This document shows, one piece after another, positions 48,306 through 59,553 of a DNA stretch of 64,000 nt. The DNA comes from Scolanthus callimorphus (lineage: Eukaryota > Cnidaria > Anthozoa > Actiniaria > Edwardsiidae), in the NCBI GenBank assembly GCA_033964015.1, contig CM066915.1:6807575-6871574 (forward strand), written 5' to 3'. Within the stretch, counting starts at the first letter, position 1; the number at the start of each line of letters is the position of its first letter. The notes beneath the pieces are model-generated. The model was not told the origin of the DNA, searched no databases, and worked only from the letters and a program-made list of their open reading frames with translations. Both the position numbers and the translations under genes were made by a program.

Positions 48306-51300
48306 TTTTTTTTTTTTTTGCATTGTTTCCTTTTGACCCACTTCTCGGTATTTGGAGATCCGGAAAAAAACACCTAACGCCATCCATATTACTCTATACA
48401 GACACTTCATCGTTACCTTTCGACTCGAGTCCTCCGGACGGATTCACCACCCACCGGTCGCCGAGTTTGCATATCTCGCCACCTGAGGTAAAAGCACAAG
48501 AAGGAGTCAACATACTTGAGGTTCACGTGCTGCTTTTGTACGGGATAATGGACTCGGGTAAAAACTTATCAAACTGAAGTGTGCTTTTGTACTTCGTTGT
48601 TCCAGTGTGCTATTGTGCTTGATTTGTTAGTTTCCCATCGACTCCAGTAAAAACATAACTAGAGTATGTTTTTGTACTTGTATTGTACAGTGTGCTATTG
48701 TACCTGATTTATTAGTCTCCCATCGTGCACCGTCAATCAGAGCTCCTCCATTGCCCTCCTCGCATAATCCAAGCGCTTCGTACATAAATAACTGGACAAT
48801 AAAATAGCTTTAGGCATACTATAAAACTCGTTTACTGCAGTTACATAGGATCGCGCGCACGACTGAAAGTACAAAGCGATGCAGATCGGATCAGCTTATT
48901 AAAACATAGGTACGCAGAGCGTACGGGAGCTATTTGATTATATTCTATGGGTAGGCAGGATTGAGAAAAGTACAATACAATATCAGGGGCTCATAAATAG
49001 GGCGTCCCTCTCTAGTATTGCCCTATTGATAAGGCATTTTCTCAGACCTAGTTATTTTAAGAACGGTGGTTTTATAGCTAAAATTGTAAAGCTTTTGTTT
49101 TACTAATAGACGCCTGTAAGATATGCACGTGCAAGCACTGATTTCTTGTTGTTCTCTGCTATTGTTATTCTAAATAAACAGGACCGCAGCGGCATAGAAA
49201 CAAGAGCAAATACCAATCTAAAAATAACTAGGTCTGTCAAAACGCCTTATCAAGAATATATATCAGAGGGACGCCCCTACTTATGAGCCCCTGACAATAT
49301 ACAATATTTTTTATTATTTCCAATATAAAACATATAATGCAGTAATCAGTCAACCCGCAAATAGCATAAAGCTAATCGGGGCGGGAAGCTGAAAAAAAGG
49401 GGTAGTGGGACTTGTTTTGATGAAGTGACCGATTATTTGATTCAAAGTGACCAATCGTTTGAAGATATGAGGTGCATAAGAGAGGGTATGTTTAATTTTC
49501 AAGCAGTTTTACATTTTTTTTCTATTAAAGCAATTAAGTTCAGAAAGTATGATGTAAATGTGCGCAGCTCCGTATTTTTAAAAGAAACTGCGAAAATGTA
49601 GCGCGCACTCAGCCATTCTCTTACCATCCATTTGAGGACCTTTGCTGATTCGCTGGTTTTGAACATTGGTGCATGCGCAGAAAGATCTTTCTCTCAGCGG
49701 CTCTGTATTAAATCTCGCGTATGCGTCAATGGCTGTCACCAGAGCCTCCCCCGCGAGAAGACGAGCCGGGCAGCTCTCATTCTCTTACCCAGAGCTCCCC
49801 GGCTCGTCTTCTCGCGGGGGAGGCTCTGGTGACAGCCACTGACGCATGCGTGAGATTTGATACAGAGCCGTTGAGAGGAAAATTTTTCTGCGCATGCACC
49901 AACGTTCAAAACCAGCCAATCAGAAACGGTCCTCAAATGGATGTCACCAGAGCCTCCCCTGCGAGGAGCGAGCCGGGGAGCTCTGGGTAAGAGAATGGTA
50001 CTCAGCCGTTCTCCTCCTCTCAAGAAAACGAATATAAGAATTCTAAACAGACACGAAGATGCTGGACTCCTCATACAACTTTTAAAAATGCACATTCGTC
50101 TGGGCAGAACGTCTTGAATCGTCTCAATGAGTACACGAGTTACTAGTTATCTTCTAGATTTTATTAGCAAGAAAATCTCTGTTTTGTAGAATATACAGTT
50201 TACTTGCATTTGAGCGTTCACCGTGGACACTTTTCGCGTTTGTTCAAGTTTGGAAAAGTTACGTTTTCAACGAGGAAACGATGCGTTTCTAGGCCATACC
50301 AAAACAAACAAAATGACAGCCAAGTTACGTTTTCAACGAGGAAACGATACGTTTCTAGGCCATACCAAAACAAACAAAATGACAGCCAAGTTACGTTTTC
50401 AACGAGGAAACGATGCGTTTCTAGGCCATACCAAAACAAACAAAATGACAGCCAAGTTACGTTTTCAACGAGGAAACGATACGTTTCTAGGCCATACCAA
50501 AACAAACAAAATGACAGCCAAGTTACGTTTTCAACGAGGAAACGATGCGTTTCTAGGCCATACCAAAACAAACAAAATGACAGCCAAGTTACGTTTTCAA
50601 CGAGGAAACGATAAGTTTCTAGGCCATACCAAAACAAACAAAATGACAGCCAAGTTACGTTTTCAACGAGGAAACGATACGTTTCTAGTCCATACCAAAA
50701 CAAACAAAATGACAGCCAAGTTACGTTTTCAACGAGGAAACGATGCGTTTCTAGGCCATACCAAAACAAACAAAATGACAGCCAAGTTACGTTTTCAACG
50801 AGGAAACGATGCGTTTCTAGGCCATACCAAAACAAACAAAATGACAGCCAAGTTACGTTTTCAACGAGGAAACGATGCGTTTCTAGGCCATACCAAAACA
50901 AACAAAATGACAGCCAAGTTACGTTTTCAACGAGGAAACGATGCGTTTCTAGGCCATACCAAAACAAACAAAATGACAGCCAAGTTACGTTTTCAACGAG
51001 CAAACGATGCGTTTCTAGGCCATACCAAAACAAACAAAATGACAGCCAAGTTACGTTTTCAACGAGGAAACGATGCGTTTCTAGGCCATACCAAAACAAA
51101 CAAAATGACAGCCAAGTTACGTTTTCAACGAGGAAACGATGCGTTTCTAGGCCATACCAAAACAAACAAAATGACAGCCAAGTTACGTTTTCAACGAGGA
51201 AACGATGCGTTTCTAGGCCATACCAAAACAAACAAAATGACAGCCAAGTTACGTTTTCAACGAGGAAACGATGCGTTTCTAGGCCATACCAAAACAAACA

Positions 51301-54300
51301 AAATGACAGCCAAGTTACGTTTTCAACGAGGAAACGATGCGTTTCTAGGCCATACCAAAACAAACAAAATGACAGCCAAGTTACGTTTTCAACGAGGAAA
51401 CGATGCGTTTCTAGGCCATACCAAAACAAACAAAATGACAGCCAAGTTACGTTTTCAACGAGGAAACGATGCGTTTCTAGGCCATACCAAAACAAACAAA
51501 ATGACAGCCAAGTTACGTTTTCAACGAGGAAACGATGCGTTTCTAGGCCATACCAAAACAAACAAAATGACAGCCAAGTTACGTTTTCAACGAGGAAACG
51601 ATGCGTTTCTAGGCCATACCAAAACAAACAAAATGACAGCCAAGTTACGTTTTCAACGAGGAAACGATGCGTTTCTAGGCCATACCAAAACAAACAAAAT
51701 GACAGCCAAGTTACGTTTTCAACGAGGAAACGATGCGTTTCTAGGCCATACCAAAACAAACAAAATGACAGCCAAGTTACGTTTTCAACGAGGAAACGAT
51801 GCGTTTCTAGGCCATACCAAAACAAACAAAATGACAGCCAAGTTACGTTTTCAACGAGGAAACGATGCGTTTCTAGGCCATACCAAAACAAACAAAATGA
51901 CAGCCAAGTTACGTTTTCAACGAGGAAACGATATAAATGATATAAATAAGACAAAAAGTGTAAAAACGATGTAAAAAAAAATTGTAAGAGCCATATCAAT
52001 GGACTTGTCAATTAAAAAAGGCATTTTCAATGCAGCACGCACGCACGTGGTTAGCGAGAAAGACGATCTCACGTGGGTATGTGATGTTTGAAAATCTGCG
52101 TTTTATTTGGCTGCTTTTTTTGGTCTGGTTTCATTTGGAAGCGTCACGAAAGCGACCTAGAAACGTATCGATTCCTCGTTGGAAATGTAACGTTTTCAAA
52201 CTTGAACGAACGCGAAAAGTGTCCTCGGTGTACGCTCAAAATAGAAGCAGCATCCAGACCAGCGAGGTATCATCAATATAGGATATTAAAACATAGGATA
52301 TTTTGTCTCTACTTATACTGCCGTTTGGTCTCGGCAAGTAGGCCTGAGCACTCACAAAATCAGCTAAAATCCGAAATCTTAATTGAAAGAGCTGTTTAAA
52401 CAGACACCAAGATGCTAGTCTCCCTGCCTCAGCCTAGTCACTAGAGTCTGAGTGGGTACCCTGTGCTCGGGGATGAACCGCGAGGAAGCGCAAGGGTTTG
52501 GCCTAGATTATTCCGCATGACGTCACATCTCTTACCGAACCACAGGAAACCCGTCCATAGCGCCAGAGGACACTTTGCTTCTCCCAATAGCCCTATTCAC
52601 TGTTTATCAACATTGCCATTGTAATGCTAATGTGTCAACCGTAGATTGAATAGCGCCCTTTGTTCTGTGAACGAATCGATCTCTGGTTGGCACATTAATA
52701 ACACTGGATGACGTCTAGCCTGCTAGCCGGCTCTCCAGTGGGTTTTTTTCGGATATTCGATTTTTTTGGCGCGCGGGATTCCTGTGTCACTGAAAGGAGA
52801 GCCGGCAGGAAAGGCCCACCTTTTTTCATGCTTCCCGTTCGCTGACGAACGGAGGCCGCTGATTGGCCAACTCATATATGAGCTGTCAGAAATGTGTCAA
52901 CATTCATCAGATGTGAGTTTATTCACGGGGACATTGAAGGAAAACAACAGGTTTATTAAGTCGAGAAAGCTATTCCTGACTATTTCATGCTTAGCAATCG
53001 ATTGCCTTACTGAAAGGAGATACATACTTGCAATTTTGCCAACGGTGAAAGCCCTTTTATTTTGAATAGCGAAGAAGGGGCTCGAAGCGCTGAATTTTGG
53101 ACGCGCTCTCAAGCGAAGACAGTCAGTTGAGCGTATTATCGTGGAAGATGAATCTCAGAAGATGAAAAAGCCAAAGTACAAAAATTCGAAACGTTTAATA
53201 AGCTTAATAAATGAAAGCTTAATTTTGTCTTTGCAGTTTCGAATATTTTGACTTGTTGTCGAAGCAATCTTCACAAACAAACGGGTGTTACTAATCCACG
53301 GAACACCACGGAACCGGAACCGGAACCCCACGGAACCCTACGGAACCCTACGGAACCCCACGGAACCCCCTGAAAACGTCAATATTTTTATTTTTCTCCG
53401 GAGTTTTCTTTAATTGGATACTTCGAAATGTCTTTTTATACCATATTTAGCTTAAAAGGGAAAAATTGCCTACCGGGAAAAGATATCTAAACTATATATA
53501 TGCTCCAAAGCCTTCAATCGCTTTGGTCAGCGGTTCCTTTAGTTGAAACATGTAACCTAGCCCATGTGTCTTTGCAAACCCTACATTGCTTGAAAAATAA
53601 CGAGCGGAGTCCCCGAGTTCGGAATCGAGTCCGAGTTAGAGTTGGATACCGAGTTGGAATCCGAGTTGAAATCCGAGTATTCTGATATGGAGTCCGAGTT
53701 GTAAAAAATCTTTTTTTTTTTTTTTCATGCCTATATAAATGGCCTATAAAAATGAAAGATGTAAATGGTGTTTTTGCAAGAGAGTTTAGTACAGTAGAAC
53801 TTCGATTTTGCCACGGGACCGCAAAAAATATATCGTCGAATGGGCGATCAGCCCGAAAGGGGTAGGGTTTTCAGGCTGGAGGTATAAAAAAGGGGTAGGG
53901 GTTTCAGGCAGCTGAACTGGGTATAAAGAAGGGAGGGAAAATTGCAATTTTGCTATAAAAAATTGTCTGTATTTCACTGGTTTTTCAACCGCAACGCGGG
54001 AGCAAAACCGTTTCTTTTTTAGCAGAACACAAAGCCGATTCGAAGTCAAAGTCAAAGATTTATTAAGGGGTCATTTTTTCAGGCTTGGTATAAAGAAGGG
54101 TAAGGGGTCTAGAATCTGGGCCGAGCATTCCCGTACAAAAGTTTTGGGAGTACCCGTTGTATCGGAGTTCGGTTCCAAGCAAGGACTGGTTTTATTACGC
54201 TGTGTACAGTCGCGCGTATATAGCAATTTACTGTAATACGGCTAATAACAGGAAAACAAAACGGATAGAAAGACCTCAGTAACACAAGTTGTTGACAGGA

Positions 54301-57300
54301 AACGCTACGCTAAATAAAGCTTTGTATGATTGCTAAGTAGTTCTATTACTCTTTGACCAAATTTACGGAAACACATTTACGCTTCGGGATTTCCATCGTA
54401 AAATCGGGAAGATCAGAGTTGAACCCGGGGATGATCGTCAGTATCTCTTAGGGGTAAAAATCACGGGGTTTGGTCTCTTTTAGGGGTGATCTTGATCTTC
54501 AATAACTTTTAGGGAGATTGGTATTTTTAAGGGCCGAAATACGTGTCCAAATTGTTTTGTCAAACCACGACGAGGTCACATGATTCAACAAAAGGAACCG
54601 CTGATCAAAGCGATTGAAGGCTTTTGGGGCTTAGCTTTTTTCCCGGTACGTATTTTTTCCTTTTTTAAGCTAAATATGGAATAAACAGACATTTTGAAGT
54701 ATGCTATTAAAGAAAACACCGGGGAAAAACAAAAATATTTACATTTTCAGGGGGTTCCGTGGGGTTCCGTAGGGTTCCGTGGGGTTCCGGTTCCGGTTCC
54801 GTGGTGTTCCGTGGATTAGTAACACCCCAAACAAACATATTATTTCCGAGCAATTCTCCTGTTTCCGTTTTCTTAGCCTTAGCACGGCTTGGTCAAAAAG
54901 TCTGTGTGATTAAAACACCAAACATAAGGAAACATTACAGTGATTTAGTAAGAACCAGAATCTTCTGTAAGCTAAATTTCAGCCGTTGATTGACTCGCTG
55001 TCGAGTGACTCTGCAAAGTGAGCTACGATCGAGAACGAAGAGGCGGCGGAAATTCACGCTAAACCTGAACACTATCTTCTGATTCTTCCACGGCACAAAA
55101 TTACAAAATGATATTCAAATTACACACAGATTCCTTGCATGCACGAATTTCTCCGAGTCTTTTCTCTCTTCTGGGTGGTAGAAATATATTTTCTGTCGAG
55201 GAGGTCACTTGTTCTTTGCCAGATACACCGAACTTTTCTTTCAAACTCAAACTAGTAAACTCAAGCACGGCAGGATCATCTACGGAATTGTGCGTTGATT
55301 GTTTTGACGAGATTGCTTTCAGTTTCGGTAGGTCCCGGTAAACCATCTTCGTGTTAGCAAGCGTTCGTGTGTATTTCCAGGGAAAATAACATAGATTGAA
55401 ATAGGCATGAAAGCGGCGAGAAATTCGACGAGCGAGACCCCCAGCATGAAAACTTCACCAAAACGCACAGCGAGCGCTTACTGCTGATGCCAGCAGTCTA
55501 ATTAGCAAGCGTTCTCGTGTATTTCCAGGAAAAAGAAACAGAGAAACAGTGAAGAAAGCGGCGAGAAATTCGACGAGCATGTTAGCTCGACTTGATATTA
55601 CAACTGTAAATAGGAAAGCTGTCATTTTGTGTTTGCATGTTCCGACCGCTTATTGGCTAGATTTGACAGGTATTGTGCATGTTATTCGATGCGAAGCGTT
55701 GAGCCATGACAGGGGCGGGCACGACAAAACATGGGCCTTTCCTGCCGGCTCTCCTTTCTTCTCTCTCCCCTCGCGACACAGGAATCCCGACGCCACAGGA
55801 ACCCCGCGCGCGCCCTAACGAATTCTTCTCTGGAAAACCCACTGGAGAGCCGGCTCGCAGGCTAGATGACGTCAGCATGAACAGCGCTATACTGCATTTT
55901 GGTCTCGGAGCGCATGCTTGCAGGAGTTTCAATAAATTTTGAAGTAGCAGGCCATGTTTGGGGTCCTATACGAAAGCCATAAGGCCTGAGCGTTCTAGGG
56001 GGATACAGGGGTTTTCAAAACCTTCAGTGAAGTTGCTGTCGGTCATCAGTCTACCGGCGGTTCACCGCCAGAAGCCGCCTTCTATGGAAACCCATGTTTG
56101 AGCGCTCACAAAGCCGACAACGTTTGCTGAAATAATTGCTCTAATATCTGCAAATGGTTAGACCTTCGCGTCTTCTCGGATAAGGACGTTAAACCGTAGG
56201 TCCCGTCTCTCACATACACTACATTAACCGGAACCAGAGGGACGTTAAAGAACCACGAGGAACGTCGGAAGTTGCCCAACCACTGTGTCACAGAACTCAC
56301 TATACTAACACACACTCATGTTTGTAAACCTGGTTTCTATAGGATGAGTTATCCATACATGTAAAGCGCAAAGAGCTTATAAGCGCTATATAAGCACCTA
56401 CTTTACTTTAATTACTTATATCGCATCCTTCCTCACCTCGTTACAGGAGAAGCAGTCGTGAACTTCGATAACGTCCACATCACGTGGGAGCAAACCGGAC
56501 ATGCGATAGCAGTCGGTGGCGGCTTTTTTGGCCATGTCATAACCGGACAGGTCCATATAGCTACGTCCGAATGACGACGGCATATCAGTTACCATCTGTT
56601 GCGCGATGACCTCCACAGCTTTACACTGCAAGAAATAGGAGACGCCGTTTGCTAGTGGCTCCCTGTAGTTTTCTGTTTGACCGACCTAGCCCACATGGCA
56701 AGTGTTAGCGCAAACATTTGGACAGGTTTATCACATTATTTGTTTTCCGCACCTAGGGGTCAAGGACCCTACCATTTAAAGGCCCCCTCCCCTGGAATTT
56801 CCAGGGGTTCCCCTTTTCCACTCTGGAATTTCCACGATTTCCATGGGTCGTTGACCCCTCCCCCTTGGAATTTCCAGAGCTCTGATAGACTCCTTCTCCT
56901 TGACTCCTTCTCCGCGCATGGGAAGTGTACGGAATTCACAAAGATAACCATGGGTTTCTGCAGAAATTCCCTGTGTGCTATGCAGGTTACGTATCCGAGA
57001 AACACCGTCCTCTTGGTCGCCATTTTGTTTTGTTTTTCTCGGGCATAGGGCCTGGTAAGGACTTTGGAAAAGACCACAGGCAGCCCGCGGGAATTAATAA
57101 ATAAACGACATATATTTTAGGAGGGGCCCCGGCCCAGAGCACGAGAGATGAAGTGAATTCTATGAATTTTCATTGTCTGACAAGCTCGCGCCGCAAGGAT
57201 TTGTAGGAAGCATTCCAGAAAGTCCATTACCTGTAAACCATGGGACTCCATGAAAGCTCTCGAGCAGACTACAGCAGCCGCTGACCCATCAGCCGTGGGC

Positions 57301-57843
57301 GCAGACATCGGAAGGGTTATCGGGTCGATCACCATTCGCGAGTTTACGATCTTGTCCAGCGGTATCTCCCGTTGTATACATGCGTATGGGTTATTTGTGC
57401 TCTGTTTGTGGTTCTTGTGCGCAATCTTAGCGTACTGTTGTAGAGTGGTCCCATATTTGAGGATATGTTCCCTTGCGGCGTACGCGAAGAACTATGGACG
57501 AGAGAAATTTATGAGGTGGGGTAGTTTTTGCGAAGTGGATTTTGTCACATTATGAACGATTCCAGCTATAAGCGAGCGCGCTGTTCATTGGGAAATGCCC
57601 AAGCCGTGTTCTACAACTACCAGAATGCAGCACGCGCTTTTTTAGCGTTTGTTCAATAAATGTCCCACATCTACCGACATGCACGGGCGCGCATGCGTTG
57701 TAGCTGGAATCATCCAGAGCAGAATGTTTGAGCATTTATACGTTCATATTTTTATTTTGGCACAATAGCCACAACATAATACCCCATTTCACAGTTGTGT
57801 AACAGCCTTTGATTGCACAGCGGCGTAGCCAGGAATTTCTGAA

Positions 57844-57885
<42 letters not shown>

Positions 57886-58885
57886 CGGATAGTGAAAACA
57901 TGGGACGAAAATGCTCAAAATTCCTCCAGCAAATACAGTAAATGTATGGGAAAAGTTCCGAGAAAGCGGGGGCCCGGGCCCCCCTGGACCCCCCCCCTGG
58001 CTACGCCCCTGTTGCACCCGAGACAAGGTAGCTTGCATGCTGGTTCTCCAGTGTTTTTTTCTGAAATGTGATTTTTGGCGCCGCGGGATTCCTGTGGCAC
58101 GGAAGGAAATAGGAGAAAAGACATTCTCGAACCCAGAGCTCCCCGGCTCGTAACCTCGCGGGGGAAGCTCTGGTGACAGCCACTGACGCATGCGCGAGAT
58201 TTGATACAGAGCCGCTGAGAGAAAGATCTTTCAGCGCATGCTCCAACGTTCAAAATCAGCCATTCAGCGATAGCCCTCAAATGGATGTCCCCAGAGACTC
58301 CCCGAGCATGCAGACGAGCCGGGGAGCTCTGGGTACGAGAATGGAAAAAAGAGAGCCACCACCGCGGCAAAACGCATTTGCCATGCGCTTAAGATTCATT
58401 TCACGTGAGATGAAAACAAAATAATCTACATACAAAAATATATCGTGCTTTGGAAAACGTAAACTCCAGACACAAACCGTAAGGCAGAACATTGTAGAGC
58501 AGCTAGAATATGATCATATCTTTGTCTGAACGTTTGTACCTTGTTCTTTAAGGCTTACACCCGAGGCGAAAATTATGGTTTAAAGTCAATAGTTATCGTT
58601 TGCTGTTGTTATGTAGATTTTTCAAATGTCTTCATTTCACAGGTCAGTAAATCTTTAGCGCATGTGAACTGCGTTTTGCCGAGGTGTCAAGAGAGCCCAC
58701 TGGAACTCAGCCGCATGCCATTAGATTGCAGGCTCACCTGATGACGTCAGACGTGACTGCATTGAGTTGTGGACTGACGGGCTTAGGGTCCGCGCCTAGT
58801 TTCTCCATGTGGGTCACGTGACGTTTTATTGGGGACTCGCGGTCAGTATATCGCTCTGACAAACCACGGTCCATTTTCTCAAAAC
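44141..58885 (-). CDS. SCPx-type peroxisomal thiolase, partial, transposon-riddled
   Basis: Exons in transcript order: 58738-58885, 57231-57491, 56437-56625, 48417-48482, 45704-45756, 44141-44266. Recognised by similarity to the thiolase half of animal sterol carrier protein [108 protein letters not shown]. It would release acetyl- or propionyl-CoA from branched 3-oxoacyl-CoA in peroxisomes. HDCF and the GHP histidine are active-site positions of the family; the nucleophilic Cys lies in 5' exons I cannot find. The last exon ends Ser-Ala-Lys-Leu-stop, a type 1 peroxisomal signal, with no SCP2 domain. An exon of about 25 residues between 48482 and 56437 was not located. The first junction is awkward: donor 58738 is phase 2, while homology favours a phase-0 acceptor at 57491 (an AG giving phase 2 exists at 57471). 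It may be a decaying gene. Confidence 0.65.
46055..46340. mobile_element. palindromic MITE, AGGCCTCTTTTCTCTGC arms
   Basis: The left arm AGGCCTCTTTTCTCTGCATT...CCACAACCTTGGACG is complemented by CGTCCAAGGTTGTGG...AATGCAGAGAAAAGAGGCCT. Arms of about 110 bases. The frames across it are by-products of the palindrome. Confidence 0.85.
46380..48044. mobile_element. TTAA-flanked element with CRE cluster, locus 1
   Basis: TTAAGGGTGGATTTACCTAT at the left and its complement ending TTAA at the right. Near the right end (47877-47917) three TGACGTCA-type sites occur within about 40 bases. It is the same family as 59554-61031 but in opposite orientation: reading inward from this right end gives CTTTTTGAGCCGTGGCTAGG, and there CTTTTTGAACCGTTGCTAGG. 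No transposase recognised. Confidence 0.75.
48144..48318. repeat. (TCGTTGTTG)n / (TTG)n / poly-T microsatellite
   Basis: About a dozen 9-base units pass into pure TTG triplets and then a T-run. Frames of Gln, Asn-Asp or Thr on the minus strand and Leu-Ser on the plus strand are repeat artefacts. Confidence 0.95.
48900..49430. repeat. interspersed repeat, second locus of the 10.35-kb family
   Basis: Starts ACATAGGTACGCAGAGCG, as at 10347, and later holds GTGGGACTTGTTTTGATGAA, as at 10591. The middle is split by the MITE at 48985-49293. Confidence 0.6.
48985..49293. mobile_element. hAT-like MITE nested in the 48.9-kb repeat
   Basis: Arms CAGGGGCTCATAAATAGGGC / complement with AGGGACGCCCCTACTTATGAGCCCCTG at the right end. 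Flanked by ACAATAT on both sides (7 bases match; hAT elements normally duplicate 8). No coding frame. Confidence 0.7.
49615..50015. repeat. GAGCTCCCCGGCTCGT-family repeat, second locus
   Basis: Two inverted copies of GGGGAGCTCTGGGTAAGAGA with ACTGACGCATGCGTGAGATT and TCAAATGGATGTCACCAGAG between them. Same blocks as 22570-23105 and 58120-58350. Confidence 0.75.
50255..51935. repeat. 66-bp minisatellite, about 25 units
   Basis: A 66-base unit containing GTTACGTTTTCAACGAGGAA and ACGATGCGTTTCTAGGCCAT, nearly identical throughout. Early units alternate GATGCG/GATACG. Because 66 is divisible by three, both strands stay open for almost 600 codons; I do not regard these as proteins. The first unit grows out of a flank (GAGCGTTCACCGTGGACACTTTTCGCG at 50213) whose inverse occurs once at 52136-52243. 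The array is thus an expansion inside one terminal repeat of a DNA element. Confidence 0.9.
52136..52250 (-). repeat. single inverted counterpart of the 66-bp array and its flank
   Basis: On the minus strand this reads GACACTTTTCGCGTTCGTTC, then AACGAGGAATCGATACGTTTCTAGG, matching the outer flank plus one diverged unit of the array. It is probably the other end of the same element. A 25-base direct repeat, AAACAGACACGAAGATGCTG at 50046 and AAACAGACACCAAGATGCTA at 52399, brackets the whole. Confidence 0.65.
52715..55865. mobile_element. 3.15-kb DNA transposon with about 140-bp inverted ends
   Basis: Ends CTAGCCTGCTAGCCGGCTCTC and complement GAGAGCCGGCTCGCAGGCTAG. The arms extend to GAGCCGGCAGGAAAGGCCCA and its complement. 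ATGACGT is duplicated outside (52708-52714 and 55866-55872). The stretch 55108-55346 is open on both strands for about 80 codons without a recognisable family, and could be transposase debris. Hosts the nested element 53283-54827. Confidence 0.75.
53283..54827. mobile_element. nested Mutator-like element with 9-bp duplication
   Basis: GGGTGTTACTAATCCACGG at the left and its complement at the right, flanked by CAAACAAAC on both sides (53274-53282 and 54828-54836). Long arms include CGGAACC repeats and CTTCAATCGCTTTGGTCAGC against GCTGATCAAAGCGATTGAAG. The interior contains a further MITE-type tract (53850-54160) and GAGTCCGAGTT repeats (53628-53700). Confidence 0.75.
55873..56436. other. intronic stretch without exon
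   Basis: No thiolase exon seen. The segment 56150-56300 contains AGGGACGTTAAAGAACCACG, related to GGACGCTAAAGAACCCAGTG at 44645, so it is probably a dispersed repeat. Confidence 0.3.
57824..58012. mobile_element. MITE of the CAGGGGCGTAGCC family with poly-G
   Basis: CAGCGGCGTAGCCAGGAATT at the left and CCTGGCTACGCCCCTG at the right, with a G-run of about 40 from 57846. The interior CAGCAAATACAGTAAATGTATGG also appears near 11676. The poly-G length is unreliable. Confidence 0.7.
58120..58350. repeat. GAGCTCCCCGGCTCGT-family repeat, third locus
   Basis: CCAGAGCTCCCCGGCTCGTA and the inverse AGCCGGGGAGCTCTGGGTAC at about 58318 frame ACTGACGCATGCGCGAGATT and TCAAATGGATGTCCCCAGAG. Confidence 0.75.
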
Positions 58886-59553
58886 CTGCAAAGCAATTTG
58901 AAATCATGTAGGCTCAATCTATCTTATATATTCGTGTGTCTGGTATCAAGAAAAGAACTGCGAAGGTCTAGTCTAGTTGCCACGCCATTTCGCTTCGCTT
59001 GAGTTTTTGCGGATTGCATAAGGCGGGCCTAGAGAAAAGGTCGCGAGGAAATTTCACGCCTTCCACAAGTTCACTATAAAATGCTGTACAGGCAGAGCTT
59101 ACGTAGAGCGTCAAATGTTGTGATTCAGGTGCCAAATTTCATGATCAGTAACTCCAAATCAAAATTTGGCGGAAAATTTTAATAACATTTTCACGTGAAT
59201 GAGAGGCTAGTCAGTCATGAACAGCAGTTACTCAAATTTGCCGCCATATTTCGATTTGGTGTATGGGCAGCCAGGATGGATTATTAATTTGGAAAATCAA
59301 AACAGCACAACCCGGTCCAATGACAATGTTGTGCCTTTGGGATATGTTTAGCTGAAGGTTCCGCTTTTCGCCAAACTACAAATGGTCACAAAGAAATTTG
59401 AAGTCGCGTTTTGGTTTGTTGCGACTCCACGAAAAAAGTGAAAACTTCAAAATCTCAAGAAAATATGAGCGAGGAAAACTATACACGATTAAAAACAATT
59501 ATGATTGAGTGTGAATAGTCTAGGTTTTCGAAAATAAGCAATTTAGTATGCTT
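58886..59553. other. stretch upstream of the first visible thiolase exon
   Basis: No further thiolase exon recognised here or in 61032-61900. The missing N-terminal part, including the nucleophilic Cys exon, is either beyond the window or lost. Confidence 0.35.

Noticed and set aside
48045..48410. Poly-Gln, poly-Asn/Asp, poly-Thr and poly-Leu frames
   Set aside because: Microsatellite read in different frames; no flanking coding sequence.
50218..52011. Open frames of 583 and 597 codons on opposite strands
   Set aside because: Both result from a 66-base tandem unit lacking stops; the repeat itself is the feature and no protein domain is present.
55101..55346. About 80-codon frames on both strands inside the 3.15-kb transposon
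   Set aside because: Could be remains of a transposase, but I cannot identify a domain or choose a strand.
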